Source of the DNA: Epiperipatus broadwayi
Taxonomy: Eukaryota; Onychophora; Udeonychophora; Euonychophora; Peripatidae
Reading direction: 5' to 3'
DNA: 64,000 nucleotides
Assembly (NCBI GenBank): GCA_028023455.1
Contig: JAQFVV010012490.1
Coordinates: forward strand, 434,001-498,000
Below, piece after piece: positions 49,686 through 59,355 of this stretch. Under the pieces are notes generated by a model. It was given only the letters and a program-made list of their open reading frames with translations. It did not search any database and was not told the DNA's origin. The position numbers and the translations under genes were made by a program. The stretch's first letter is position 1; each line of letters begins with the position of its first letter.

Positions 49686-49883
49686 TCACTTACGATTTAA
49701 AAAGAGGGATTTATAATATCTTCCTGCTGGCAATTTATAAAAACTAATTCCAGTTTTCCTATATGAAGATTTCAAAAATAAAGCAGTCTTGTAGGGAACA
49801 TAACGAAACAGTGCGGGTGAGCTTTCCTTGACCTGGAATAAAGCATCGGGACCAAGAATGTCATATTCTGCAGAACAGCCCAT
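49686..49883 (-). CDS. Unrecognised ORF, possible exon ending at a GTAAGT donor
   Basis: The ORF starts MGCSAEYDILGPDALFQVKE and runs 65 codons with balanced, protein-like codon use. It closes with a stop overlapping AATC|GTAAGTGAG, so the real transcript may splice just before the stop. It lies in a GC-richer block (about 49.4-50.8 kb) with a TATA-like element further upstream and a second open segment at 50390-50569 on the same strand. A host gene exon and a fragment of a retroelement are both possible; no reverse transcriptase, integrase or gag motif is visible here. Not recognised. Confidence 0.3.
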   Translation of the reverse strand: MGCSAEYDILGPDALFQVKESSPALFRYVPYKTALFLKSSYRKTGISFYKLPAGRYYKSLFLNRK

Positions 49884-50389
49884 GATAAAAACACTTTTAA
49901 GGTAATCAAGGTTAGTCTCAATACAAGATGAGAAGGTATAACAAAAAAAGATTACAATTTACGGAATCTTGAATAGAAGAAATAAAATCTGTCTTAGGAA
50001 AAACAGAACAATACACTCAATAAATTGCTAGCCAAAAGATTTAGTCTGCAGGAAATGCAAACCAAGCTTATCTAAATTAATTATAACAAACAGGGAACAG
50101 GTGAGATAAAAGAAAGTTACTAATATCGGTCCAAGTATTTATTAAGGGTTAGTGATATAAAAAGAAAAAATACAAAGCATGTCGGTTGGATTTTCTCCTG
50201 TGGTGAGCACAATTTCTAATTTGAGTCCATCATGAAAAGCTTTTGATTTATATCTTTTTGGTAGGAAGTTTGGAGGCAAGCACAGTATCAGTTCTTGTTT
50301 AAGCTTTTACGGCACGATCTTGTAGGAACAATTCAGAATCCAGGGTTTGTTTTTTGGGATGGTTTAGCATGGCATTTTGTAGCTAAGAT

Positions 50390-50569
50390 TCATAATGGCA
50401 TGTAGTTCAGACATTCGGCAGAGATGATCTTATTCAGCAATTGAAGACAGTTATATAATTTCAGCAGGATTTCTTGATAGTAGACAGCAAAGGTGATATT
50501 CTCGATGGCTGTACTCAGGTGCAAACAGCAATCTTGAGAATTTATGGTAGCAGAGAATTCAAACAGGTA
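50390..50569 (-). CDS. Unrecognised open segment upstream of 49686-49883
   Basis: On the minus strand a frame is open for about 59 codons from just after a TAA (50572-50570) to a TGA (50392-50390), without an obvious start. It contains STAIENITFAVYYQEILLKL, followed by YNCLQLLNKIISAECLNYM. The amino acid composition is protein-like (amphipathic helices) and the base composition is well above local background. It may be an internal exon or a decayed reading frame from the same unit as 49686-49883. About 125 bp upstream on this strand is a TATAAATAA box (50703-50695). Confidence 0.22.
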   Translation of the reverse strand, partial: YLFEFSATINSQDCCLHLSTAIENITFAVYYQEILLKLYNCLQLLNKIISAECLNYMPL

Positions 50570-50694
50570 TTACTATAAGTGAACTAAAAGCTGAATCCAT
50601 ATGCGTAACAAGTAGGATCAAAGTGAATAGCTGAATAACTACTCAAGATGCAGAATAAAATGAATAGCAGAATAATTAGTCCGAAATTCCAGGG

Positions 50695-50703
50695 TTATTT
50701 ATA
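50695..50703 (-). promoter_or_regulatory. TATA-like box upstream of the 49.7-50.6 kb block
   Basis: On the minus strand TATAAATAA stands in a GC-richer setting (tgcaTATAAATAAccctgg), directly upstream of the two coding-like segments at 50569-50390 and 49883-49686. In a genome this AT-rich such boxes are common by chance. Confidence 0.2.
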
Positions 50704-50876
50704 TGCACTCTTTATCTCCAGCATCATCTTTAATTAACAGTTTTTGGGCAGGACAAATCTCTATCTCAGACTTAATCAATTAAAACTTCTCTATCTCAGA
50801 CTTAATCTTAATTAAAAATTCTGACCAGGGCTCTTATTTATAATTAATTAAAAAAAATGTAAAAACAAGACTCAGC

Positions 50877-50983
50877 TGTCAAGCGTTGTTAGCAGAAAGG
50901 TCATCGCAGCCACCTGCAAGCAAGTAGTTGGTTGCAGACGGTTGTGGGTTCGCCCCCCGGCTGATGCTATGACATATGAAAAA
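50877..50983 (+). mobile_element. tRNA-derived SINE with intact target duplication
   Basis: A B-box (gggttcgcccccc, 50946-50958) is followed by a short tail, gctatgacatatg, and an A-run. A 16-bp duplication, aaaaacaagactcagc / aaaaacaagtctcagc, flanks the element (50861-50876 and 50984-50999; one mismatch). Its 3' end matches the copy near 36.48 kb. The near-intact duplication suggests a fairly recent insertion. Confidence 0.75.
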
Positions 50984-51341
50984 AAAAACAAGTCTCAGCC
51001 TTTTCCCCCATCGAAATAAATCAAAATAGATTACAATCAAGGAAACAAGAATGCAATTTACAAGAAAAACTTTCCAAAATTAAAATGCTTTGTTCAAAAA
51101 GGATTAAAACTTTTCCTTTTTAAATTAGAATCTTTTTATAATTTTATTAAAAAAAAGTGTGTCAAAAGAAACATTTTAAAACTAAAAAGTAATATCTATT
51201 AAAGACAAAATTAAAATCACAGAATTTTAAAATATAGCTGCGTATGTGCGCTATAACATATAAACTTTTTAATAACTTTATAAAAATAAAGGTTAGTATT
51301 AATTTTGCAATGAAACTTTTGAAGTGGATAAAGCAACCGGT

Positions 51342-51530
51342 TCAATATATACACACACACCTACATTTTGACTGTCCTGCAGTCTTCTTCAGAGCTATGA
51401 TATAATGAACAAAATAAAATATATAACTATACAAATAAGACCATAAAAAATGTAAACAATAAAAAACTAAAAACAACATAAAATATCTAACAAAACCTAA
51501 TAAAACTAAAATAAATATAACTAAACCCAA
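51342..51530 (-). pseudogene. Hydrophobic ORF in the left arm, same as 56183-56407
   Basis: The frame reads MGLVIFILVLLGFVRYFMLF then a further hydrophobic stretch ending HYIIALKKTAGQ. The right arm at 56183-56407 on the plus strand encodes almost the same peptide. Since both are copies of one repeat, shared openness is weak evidence for coding; the composition is low in complexity. Confidence 0.25.
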
Positions 51531-51735
51531 AAAATAATCCAGTTAATATAAAAATAAATTATACATGTGTATTCCTAACTATATACATACATATTCAAGA
51601 ACAATTATTAATCTAAATATATTATTCATTTTTATTATTTTTCATAATCTCTTAAATTACTTCTATTCCTTATAAACTTAAATCTTATTTGTATTATCTC
51701 TACTGCAATAAAATATTTAATTCTATATTCATATA

Positions 51736-53431
51736 CACCTTTACCCGCTTAGCGATTGTCTTAGTGATATTTCGCAATAGCGATCATCATCAATTTGTAC
51801 CCACTACTTCGATGTACAATCGATTATTCGCTATAACAATCGGGAAAAATGAAAATTTTTTTTTTGGCAGCCATCTTGAATTTTGCATCACTGATGATGT
51901 CAGAGATAGCTATATTAAATTCATTTTACCCAAAAGCAATGACTTTGCTGTAATTGTATACCCATGCAATATTTTATTCATAAAACACTTAAAATATCTA
52001 TAATTACTGAATCTATAATACGGTATACATCATATATAATAAATAACACAGCAAATGTTCATTCACTTTTTCTTTTAAAATACATATATATGTTCTACAA
52101 TAATATCAACAAATTAAAAATCCATCTTTTTCTTTTCAAAAACTTTATTTTCTTATCTCAATACTGAACATATACAGTATATATATTTATATAATACAAA
52201 ACTCCGTTTCAACGTTGATTTGTAATTAAATAATGTAAAAGAAAGAGTAATAAAATATAGCAGTGGGTGAGATACCTTGAAAATGACTGTATGAAGATAA
52301 ACAGTTGAAACAGAGTTTTGTATTATATAAATACGGTATATACAGTATATATATATATGTTCAGTATTGAGATAAGAAAATAAAGTTTTTGAAAAGAAAA
52401 AGGAGGATTTTTAATTTGTTGATAATACTGTATACAAATACTCCAATATATAAATACAGTATAGGACAAATAAAATACCATCATCACAAACTTTCAGGAA
52501 AACACTAAATATGAATATTGAACTGCGTGTGTGTATTTCTTAAGAACGATATATTATTTTTAGAACACCTGGATAATTATGTAAAAATAGTTATTGATTT
52601 TGTAACTTCGTTAATAAACATGTTGTTTACACTCAAGTTGTTTCAAATCAAAAGAAAAACAACATTTTAAAATGCAAATGTCGAATTAGAAAAGTTTAAA
52701 AAGAAAAACAGATTGCATTTAATTAATAATCTTTCTACTCGAATGGGGGGGGGGGGGGCATTATTACATTACTAAAAATATACAGTAAGAAAAATAAACC
52801 TACCAGTATGTTTTAGAAAATTAGAAGTTAGATTTTTTACTTTTAAAATAAGTTGATTTTTTTTTCTTTCTAAAGTTGACTGCTTTACGATAAGCATTAA
52901 GCATTTTGTTACTGTGGAGTACAGTAATAAGTCTTTATGTTCAATTAAATAATTAATAATTAAACATTGTTTTTTAATTTGAATAATTTCACATAAGTAA
53001 TAAACATAAATGTATAGTAGTAATATATACTGTAATACAAATTAAAAAAAAAAAGCACTTCAGTATGGATTTTTTTTTTCATTACGATGAAAAACTTCTG
53101 CGAAAGAATATAAAAACTTTTAAATTCAAATTTAGTTTCACTTTCTCTTTCTTTTTACTGTTCTGTACTTTTTAAAGTGAAAATATGCATTTTTTTTCCT
53201 AGTGATATAAAACTTTTCTTTTTAGATACCGTATTTAGTTATCATTGTCATGAAAAAATCAAAAAAATCTTTGACCTTGGAAACCAATGTGGATATTTTA
53301 CGTCGACTGGAACCGACCAATTTTTTTTACCATAGACTCCCATTATAATTACGTACTTTGTATATGATATTCTTGCTTAACGATAAGTTTTGGAGGACCA
53401 ATTGCCATCACTAAGCGGGGTAAAGGTGTAA
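51736..53431. mobile_element. Pogo/Tigger-like element (1.7 kb) nested in a larger repeat
   Basis: The ends CACCTTTACCCGCTTAGCGA and, read inward from the right, CACCTTTACCCCGCTTAGTG form terminal inverted repeats next to TA dinucleotides (51734-51735 and 53432-53433). Repeats inside each end (cgctt-agc/acgat motifs) recall Tigger elements. There is no intact transposase. It sits in the left arm of a 5 kb inverted repeat, whose right arm near 55.97-56.0 kb lacks it, and contains a palindromic element at about 52.09-52.43 kb. Confidence 0.8.
52090..52430. repeat. Palindromic MITE-like element inside the pogo-like element
   Basis: The left arm (about 52090-52219) reads atatcaacaaattaaaaatc ... 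ctcaatactgaacatata ... caaaactccgtttcaac. The right arm (about 52303-52430) is its near-exact reverse complement. The spacer is about 80 bp, there is no reading frame, and the transcript would fold into one long hairpin. Confidence 0.85.
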
Positions 53432-54099
53432 TTGTCATTTCAACAGTAATTCCTTTATTAATATTCTTTTAATTTTTAAATCATATATCTATTATTTCCT
53501 TACTCTTTCTTCTGTTGAAACTAATATTTTATATTTATATATATTTTTTAATATTATAATCTTTTAAACTCACCCAATTTACTTTAATCTTTTTAAAAAC
53601 ATTTTTTTTTTTTTTAAATTTTATCCCTAGCTCTCTCTATTAGTTATTTAAACTAAAACTGAGAGATAAGATCTTGTGTTAAGATTTGGAGAGGTCTCGC
53701 TTGTTAAAATTAAGCACTTAAGGCGCATGTACTGAGGTTATAGCCTTATATAAGTATTGTATGCTGACATCGCGCTTAATAAGAATTAATATTTAAAACT
53801 TTATATATATATACTTTAACTTCTATTATTATATAGGAATAAAAACAAGTAATAGTATTATAGTGAATAAGTTTAATAAAATTATAAAATTAATAACAAA
53901 TGCAAAAAAATAATTACTACAAAAATAGTTAATTAAAAAAAAGAGAAAACATTAAATTTAATAGATAACAAATACATAGGACATAATAAAAAAACAATTA
54001 AGGGAGATATGTGATAAAATGCAAACAATGTTTAGTTAGTGGGATTGATAACAAATATATTCGAGAAATAAAAAATTCTATAAAAAACAAGATTAAAAC

Positions 54100-54118
54100 A
54101 TGTCAGATAATAAACCAT
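54100..54118 (+). repeat. Direct repeat, left copy (atgtcagataataaacca)
   Basis: An 18-base sequence, followed by a TA-rich tract, recurs in the same direction at about 55309-55326. The two copies flank the 1.2 kb spacer of the large inverted repeat. Confidence 0.6.
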
Positions 54119-54929
54119 CAATATATATATATATTGTATCATTTTCCGTTCTGCTAGACCACAATACGCCCCAAATGTATATTTGAGCGTGAGTTGATCA
54201 AACTGTATCAAGAAAAAAAAGGAAGTTGTATTTCTATTCTTAACACAGCTATTTTTCCTGATCAACTTCGGCCTAGAATTATTACCAAGTACAATCGTGA
54301 GCAGAGCCAGTTTTTAATTTCTACTTGAGGGCGCCAGGGTCGTTAGACCCACTGAGACTGCGTCAAATATTGTAGTCCGTAAGGTAATAATTATACGATC
54401 TAAATTTACTAACTAAAAAAAAATTACATAACCTAGTATTAATTTCTTTGACACGTACAATGAAAGTGATATTAATAATAATGATTTATTATAATTTGTT
54501 AAACATTTAATAATGATAATTATGATAAGAAATACAACGTTGGAAAAAATTGTGTATATGAATTCATTAATCAGTGTCGAATATTGGAGTATCCATTAAT
54601 TTGTCTGATTTTCTGTCCCGACATTTTGGTTTCTTTCTCAGTTCATGAATCTTCTGATACAAGAAAATTTTATCGTATAACATTTCAATTCAGTTCATCA
54701 CTCATAAAGCTTTATGTAAAAAAAAATATTTATGTACATTTACTTACCGGTAAGTTAACATTTCGTAGGTCATTGCTCTTCCCGACGACAATTCCGTTAG
54801 GGAGTAGTTCACAATAGCTGTTTCTTTTCTTTTTATTTTAGATCCGAATCTCCGATCTATTTTAGGTAGCACGAGGACGATCTAGGTGACTTTTCTTTGA
54901 GAGAAAGTGTCGAGCAGCGATAACTTTCT

Positions 54930-55130
54930 ACTCACTCATGGCGGCATTTCAGCTGGTATCTAAGTGAACACATTTTTAAAAAAACAAGAATATGAAACAC
55001 TTCTAAATGCTCAGCGTTATTGGAACACCCAGGTAAAGACTCCTTTTCAAATCTTTCCGCTCCTTTTATACCTTCGATTCTTTTTAGAAGCTCTGCGCAC
55101 GTCCTTTCTCTTCTTTTGTTTTACTTTACA
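54930..55130 (-). promoter_or_regulatory. Candidate promoter and first exon, possibly of the reticulon gene
   Basis: This block has clearly more CpG and GC than its surroundings. On the minus strand a TATAAAAG box (55070-55063) lies about 125 bp before an ATG with good context (gccgccATGA, ATG at 54939-54937). The ATG is followed at once by a consensus GTGAGT donor (54935-54930). An exon ending ATG A would be in phase 1, the phase needed by the reticulon exon at 20988, and would give a very short N-terminus. The implied intron is about 34 kb. All of this is inference. The plus strand also has an ATGGCGGC start here (54938), so the promoter could serve a plus-strand transcript or both. Confidence 0.25.
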
Positions 55131-56182
55131 ACTTCTACATTTTTCTCCTTTTCTTTTTACAAAGTCTGTTTTCCGCTGCGAATTTCGCCATTTTTAATTA
55201 CCATCCAAAGTTGTTTCTGATAACAATCTTTCGCCTTTTGAAATTTTAATCAATGATTCAATATACACTTTCCAACACTGAATTTATTTTATTTAACTTA
55301 TTTTCAAAAAATGTCAGATAATAAACCACACCAATATATATATATATATGAAGGAAACATGACCCAAATTTACACAAAGATCAATAAAAATGATGTTACA
55401 TACAGACAATATTAAAGAAAGAAAAATAAAAGCAATACTAATGAGATAAAACCAAAATTTAATAGGGATTTTGGGATTAGGGTGAAATCGGTGTAGATAT
55501 AGTTCTTAAATGGGATATGTAGAGATAAATATATAAAGAGAAAATTATTTATAAATGAAATATGGGTTGTACAAAATGATTAAGTTACATAGGATATAAA
55601 CATGAGTATGTTTATAACTATTAAATATTAGGAAAAATTTAGCATAATACTTATATATAATGCAGTATAAGTTTATAAGAGAATTATATAATAATAATAA
55701 AAATTAAAGTATATAAATAAAAAAAATATATATAAAGTTTTAGTGCATATAGATATTTACTTTAAATAATATCCAGTAGAGAGAGATTAGGGTATAAGAT
55801 TTTTTAAAGAAGAACAAACATTTTTTAAAAAGGTTAAAGTAAATTTTGTGAGTTTAAAAGATTATAATTTTTTATACATCTTAGATATTAAAAAAATAAT
55901 AAATATAAAATATTATTTTTAACAGAAGAAAGAGTAAGGAGATAATAGATATTATATGATTTAAAAAATAAAAGAATATTAATAAAGGAAAGATAATATA
56001 AATAAGGTTTAAGTTTATAAGGAATAGAAGTAATTAAGAGATTATAAAAAATAATAAAAATGAATAATATATTTAGATTAAGCTGTTCTTGAATATGTAT
56101 GTATATAGTTAGGAATACACATGTGTAATTTATATTCTGTTTATATTGTATATTTTATTATATATTAACAGGATTATTTTAT

Positions 56183-56407
56183 TTGGGTTTAATTATATTT
56201 ATTTCAGTTTTATTAGGTTTTGTTATATATTTTATATTATTTTTAGTTTTTTATTGTTTACATTTTTTATGGTATTATTTGTATAGTTATGTATTTTATT
56301 TTGTTCATTATATCATAGCTCTGAAGAAGACTGCAGGACAGTTGGAATGTAGGTGTATGTGCATATATGTACAACAAAAGGTTTTTGCTAAAAAGTATTT
56401 GAAGTGA
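56183..56407 (+). pseudogene. Hydrophobic ORF in the right arm, same as 51342-51530
   Basis: The frame reads MGLIIFISVLLGFVIYFILF and ends with HYIIALKKTAGQLECRCMCI plus a short lysine-rich tail. It differs from its inverted partner by a handful of substitutions and is open for 74 codons. It is probably the 3' region of a mobile element rather than a gene. Confidence 0.25.
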
Positions 56408-56454
56408 TTTGAATAAATTGAATTTATATAAAAGACAATATAATGAATGGATAT

Positions 56455-56640
56455 TCTGAAAACAGTTAATTTATTGCTGGTTTACCATGAAATACATATA
56501 TTGATGATTATTTATCTTTTCAACATGTGTATGATCAGGTCGGTCAGCAATATGAGATGGCATGGAGAGTTGAGGGTTGTGTGAAAGTCTTAAGCTCGAA
56601 TCTCTTATATTACATTATATATGTGCAGGTGTGTGTAAGC
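56455..56640 (-). repeat. Diverged partial unit of the fold-back family
   Basis: The sequence tgctggtttaccatgaaatacatatattgatgattatttatctttt followed by catgtgtatgatca resembles the inverted units at 61.6-62.1 kb. Much diverged. Confidence 0.5.
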
Positions 56641-58580
56641 TTGTACAGTGTATTAATTTAATTCATTATAGTAGATTCCACTATACTTAAAAAAATATTT
56701 AATTATAAAAGAAAAATTTAGAATTAAATAAGATGATTGACTCTAGTTCAATTATTTATACCCAATCTTCAAAATAAATCAAATTTAAAACTTAAGCAAT
56801 CAGGATGAAAAAGAGAAAGTTTGAAACTAAGTCAAAAGATAAATAAAATTGAATATCTATTAAAATAAAAAAATAATAGAACAAATTGTAAACACTATTT
56901 TTGATTTTAATATACTTATAAAAAAATAACAATAAAATATTTGCTCAATCCAATTATTAAAATATGCTTAAAAGTAAATTAATATTAGTCCAATACTCCT
57001 TCCTTCTGAATGTGAATTTATCATTCAGTCTGAATATATATTAAATGAAAAAAAAAAAGGTAAATATAAATTCATAAATTTCACATGAACATCAGCCTAT
57101 AAGCAATTTCATTATAAGTCATCTCCCAGTCAGCCATTTTATTATGTAAAATTGCTTTCTTTTTTTTAATAATGGCATTAATCTATTTTTTTGCTGATAC
57201 CTTTAATGTGTATATTTTAAAAATTAAATTATAATGTAGGTATATATATATATTAAATATATTTATGACTTTATATTTCACCACATATATTTTAATTACA
57301 TGAATAAAGCATCTGAAAAAAGTAAATGCCCTCTAAGATGCATTTCATGCTAAACCAAAATTTTTCAATTAGCTCACATTATAACCTCTCACATGTCTTC
57401 ATTATCCTTGCATAGTATTTATCAATATGAAATTATCACAATTCTTTCGGCATTCACAATTATGATCATATCTGCCGTAATGAATTCAATGTCAATCCTC
57501 CTTTTTTCCATATGTAATGTTTTGAATATATTTTTAACTTTCAATTTCACTATATCTAATTTAATCACATAATAAAGATAATTGAAAAAAAAAAAAAACA
57601 AGAGTATGCATATGCGTGTAGAGTATTATATTTAAGAGAAAGCTTGAAATTAAATTCGGTGGAAATATGGTGACTACTGTATAACAAACAATAAAAATTA
57701 AGCAATACTTTATTCATCAAGTGATCTTCCATGTAGGAAATAGAATAATTTTTTGGAAATTAATTACTATAATAATAGTAACCTATTGTGAAAAATATGG
57801 CACTTAATCAATATTAGTTTAATAAGAAAACCTTCAATATTTTTATTTTTGATTAAATAATAAGTTGTAACTGAACAATTTTAAGTTTTTTCACCCCAAA
57901 ATTACATCAAAATAATAAAAACTCAAAATCTTCACGGTAGTATGTATAACTTAATAAGAAATCAAAAGATTACTTGCAATAGACACATTTAATTGGATTA
58001 TTAGTTTATATGATCTTTGCACATATGGTATATTATTATTAAGCTAAAGATATAAAATAAACAAAAATAAAAACATACACAAAAATATGTATTTCAAATC
58101 ACAAGCATAAGTTATAGATATATTATGAAGTATATATTATGAATTTTTTTTTTTCAATTAAGAATATTTTAATTGGAGTAATCATATATATTACACACAA
58201 AAATCATATATATTTAAATTGATTATATATTATCTAAAAAACAACAATCCAAAAATGAAACAAATTATTTGGTTGTAAAATCAATCCTTAAAACATCTAG
58301 ATATTATATTGCAATAAGCTTATATAGACGCATAAATTTGTACTCTTACATAATAAAAACTGGCAATAAGCACACAATTACATAGTTATATATCAAAATT
58401 TAAATTAATATATTAAATCAATTAAATTAAATTAGAAACATTAAAAGTCAATGATAACTTGAATTTATTATTTTTATGAAATATTTAAAAATTTATTCTG
58501 TATTTAAAGAAAAATATTTTTTTATTTTATGAAATTATTCTGCTTGACTTTTACATTTTAAAGAAATTATGCATTATTTT
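56641..58580. other. AT-rich sequence, nothing assigned
   Basis: No repeat family, RNA gene or open frame of note; translations in every frame are short. Confidence 0.55.
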
Positions 58581-58602
58581 TTTTTTTAAAACGGGGATTA
58601 AA

Positions 58603-58695
58603 ATGGAGGAGCCTTTAAATTTGCACAAACGCGATTTTAGAAGAACCCCACCTCTAACAAAAATGAATAGCAGCCATCATATTCTTATACGATAT
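58603..58695 (+). CDS. Possible first coding exon (31 codons), unrecognised
   Basis: The segment starts at aaaATGG and runs MEEPLNLHKRDFRRTPPLTK then MNSSHHILIRY, stopping exactly at a consensus GTAAGT donor in phase 0. It is markedly richer in G and C than the flanks, which are nearly pure AT. Start context, length, phase and donor together suggest a genuine first exon, but it is short enough to arise by chance. No family is recognised. If real, the transcript would run towards the minus-strand terminal exon at 59271-59355, so the two genes would overlap or converge. The same block read on the minus strand could instead be promoter or UTR sequence. Confidence 0.25.
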
Positions 58696-59270
58696 GTAAG
58701 TGAAAGTTCTATAAGATAAAAAATCAACAGATGATGGAAAGATACATTTAAAAAATGAAGACGAAATACACTAAAATCAATTATTTTATACAGTTATACA
58801 ATTATATAGATAGACAGAAGGAAAGAAGATAAGATAGACTATTGATTACAAAGGATGAGAAAACGAAGATTTAAAGAAATATAGTTTAGAGGGGGGGGGT
58901 ATAAATGATTTGAAGAAATACTTTTAATCAAAGTTTCCTTAAAAAAATCTTCAGATACAACAATAATTCTATTAAATTACAAATGCTAAATCTTACGACT
59001 TATTGTATAGCCTTCCGAAATCATTTATTGGTTTAATAAAAAAAAAAAAAGAAGAAATTTACATTTTTTAACAGCAAATATTTTTTATTGTGTAGATAAA
59101 AAAAGATTAAATATTAATTCCACAGCTGCAAACGAATCGATAAATATATAATTTTTAAGTCTAAGCTTAACAAAATGGTACATAATGGTGTACAGGATTG
59201 TTTCCACAAAATGGAAATAGTATGATAATGATAAATAAAACGGTTTGAAACAAGAGGGTGATTAGAAAGA

Positions 59271-59355
59271 CTACCCACGACTTTCAGACATGGCCTCTTC
59301 TAGGTCCTGACGAGCAGCCTGGCGTACCAGCATTGCTTTTTTTTCTTCTTCTTCC
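59271..59355 (-). CDS. Terminal coding exon of an unrecognised minus-strand gene
   Basis: After a tttatatag acceptor (AG at 59357-59356) the exon contributes one G to a split codon, then reads EEEEKKAMLVRQAARQDLEE followed by AMSESRG and a TAG stop at 59273-59271. The sequence is charged, probably helical or coiled coil, with a codon and base composition quite unlike the AT-rich DNA on either side. This is what a conserved C-terminal exon looks like. I do not recognise the protein. Upstream exons should lie at higher coordinates on the same strand, in or beyond this window; I found none convincingly. The plus strand is also open over part of this interval but its composition is less protein-like. 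Confidence 0.5.

Larger units (their letters stand above)
51331..56370. repeat. Large inverted repeat with interrupted left arm
   Basis: Sequence from 51331 to about 51700, resuming at about 53450-53665 and again at about 53790-53840, is the inverse of about 55680-56370. Shared blocks include the gaagaagactgcaggacagt motif (56324-56343, inverse at 51371-51390), the acacatgtgtaattta junction and the agaaagagtaaggagataat block. Two insertions break the left arm: 51.70-53.45 kb (with the pogo-like element) and about 53.67-53.79 kb. The spacer, 54.1-55.3 kb, includes the CpG-bearing block. The family is not recognised; a LINE or Penelope-like 3' region is possible. Confidence 0.75.

Noticed and set aside
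51689-52003. 104-codon plus-strand frame
   Set aside because: Lies across the left border of the pogo-like element; the translation is composition-driven with no family match.
52745-52758. Run of 14 G as a possible quadruplex or regulatory signal
   Set aside because: A single homopolymer inside a decayed transposon, with comparable C or G runs at 34.24, 35.09 and 58.89 kb; no other signal nearby.
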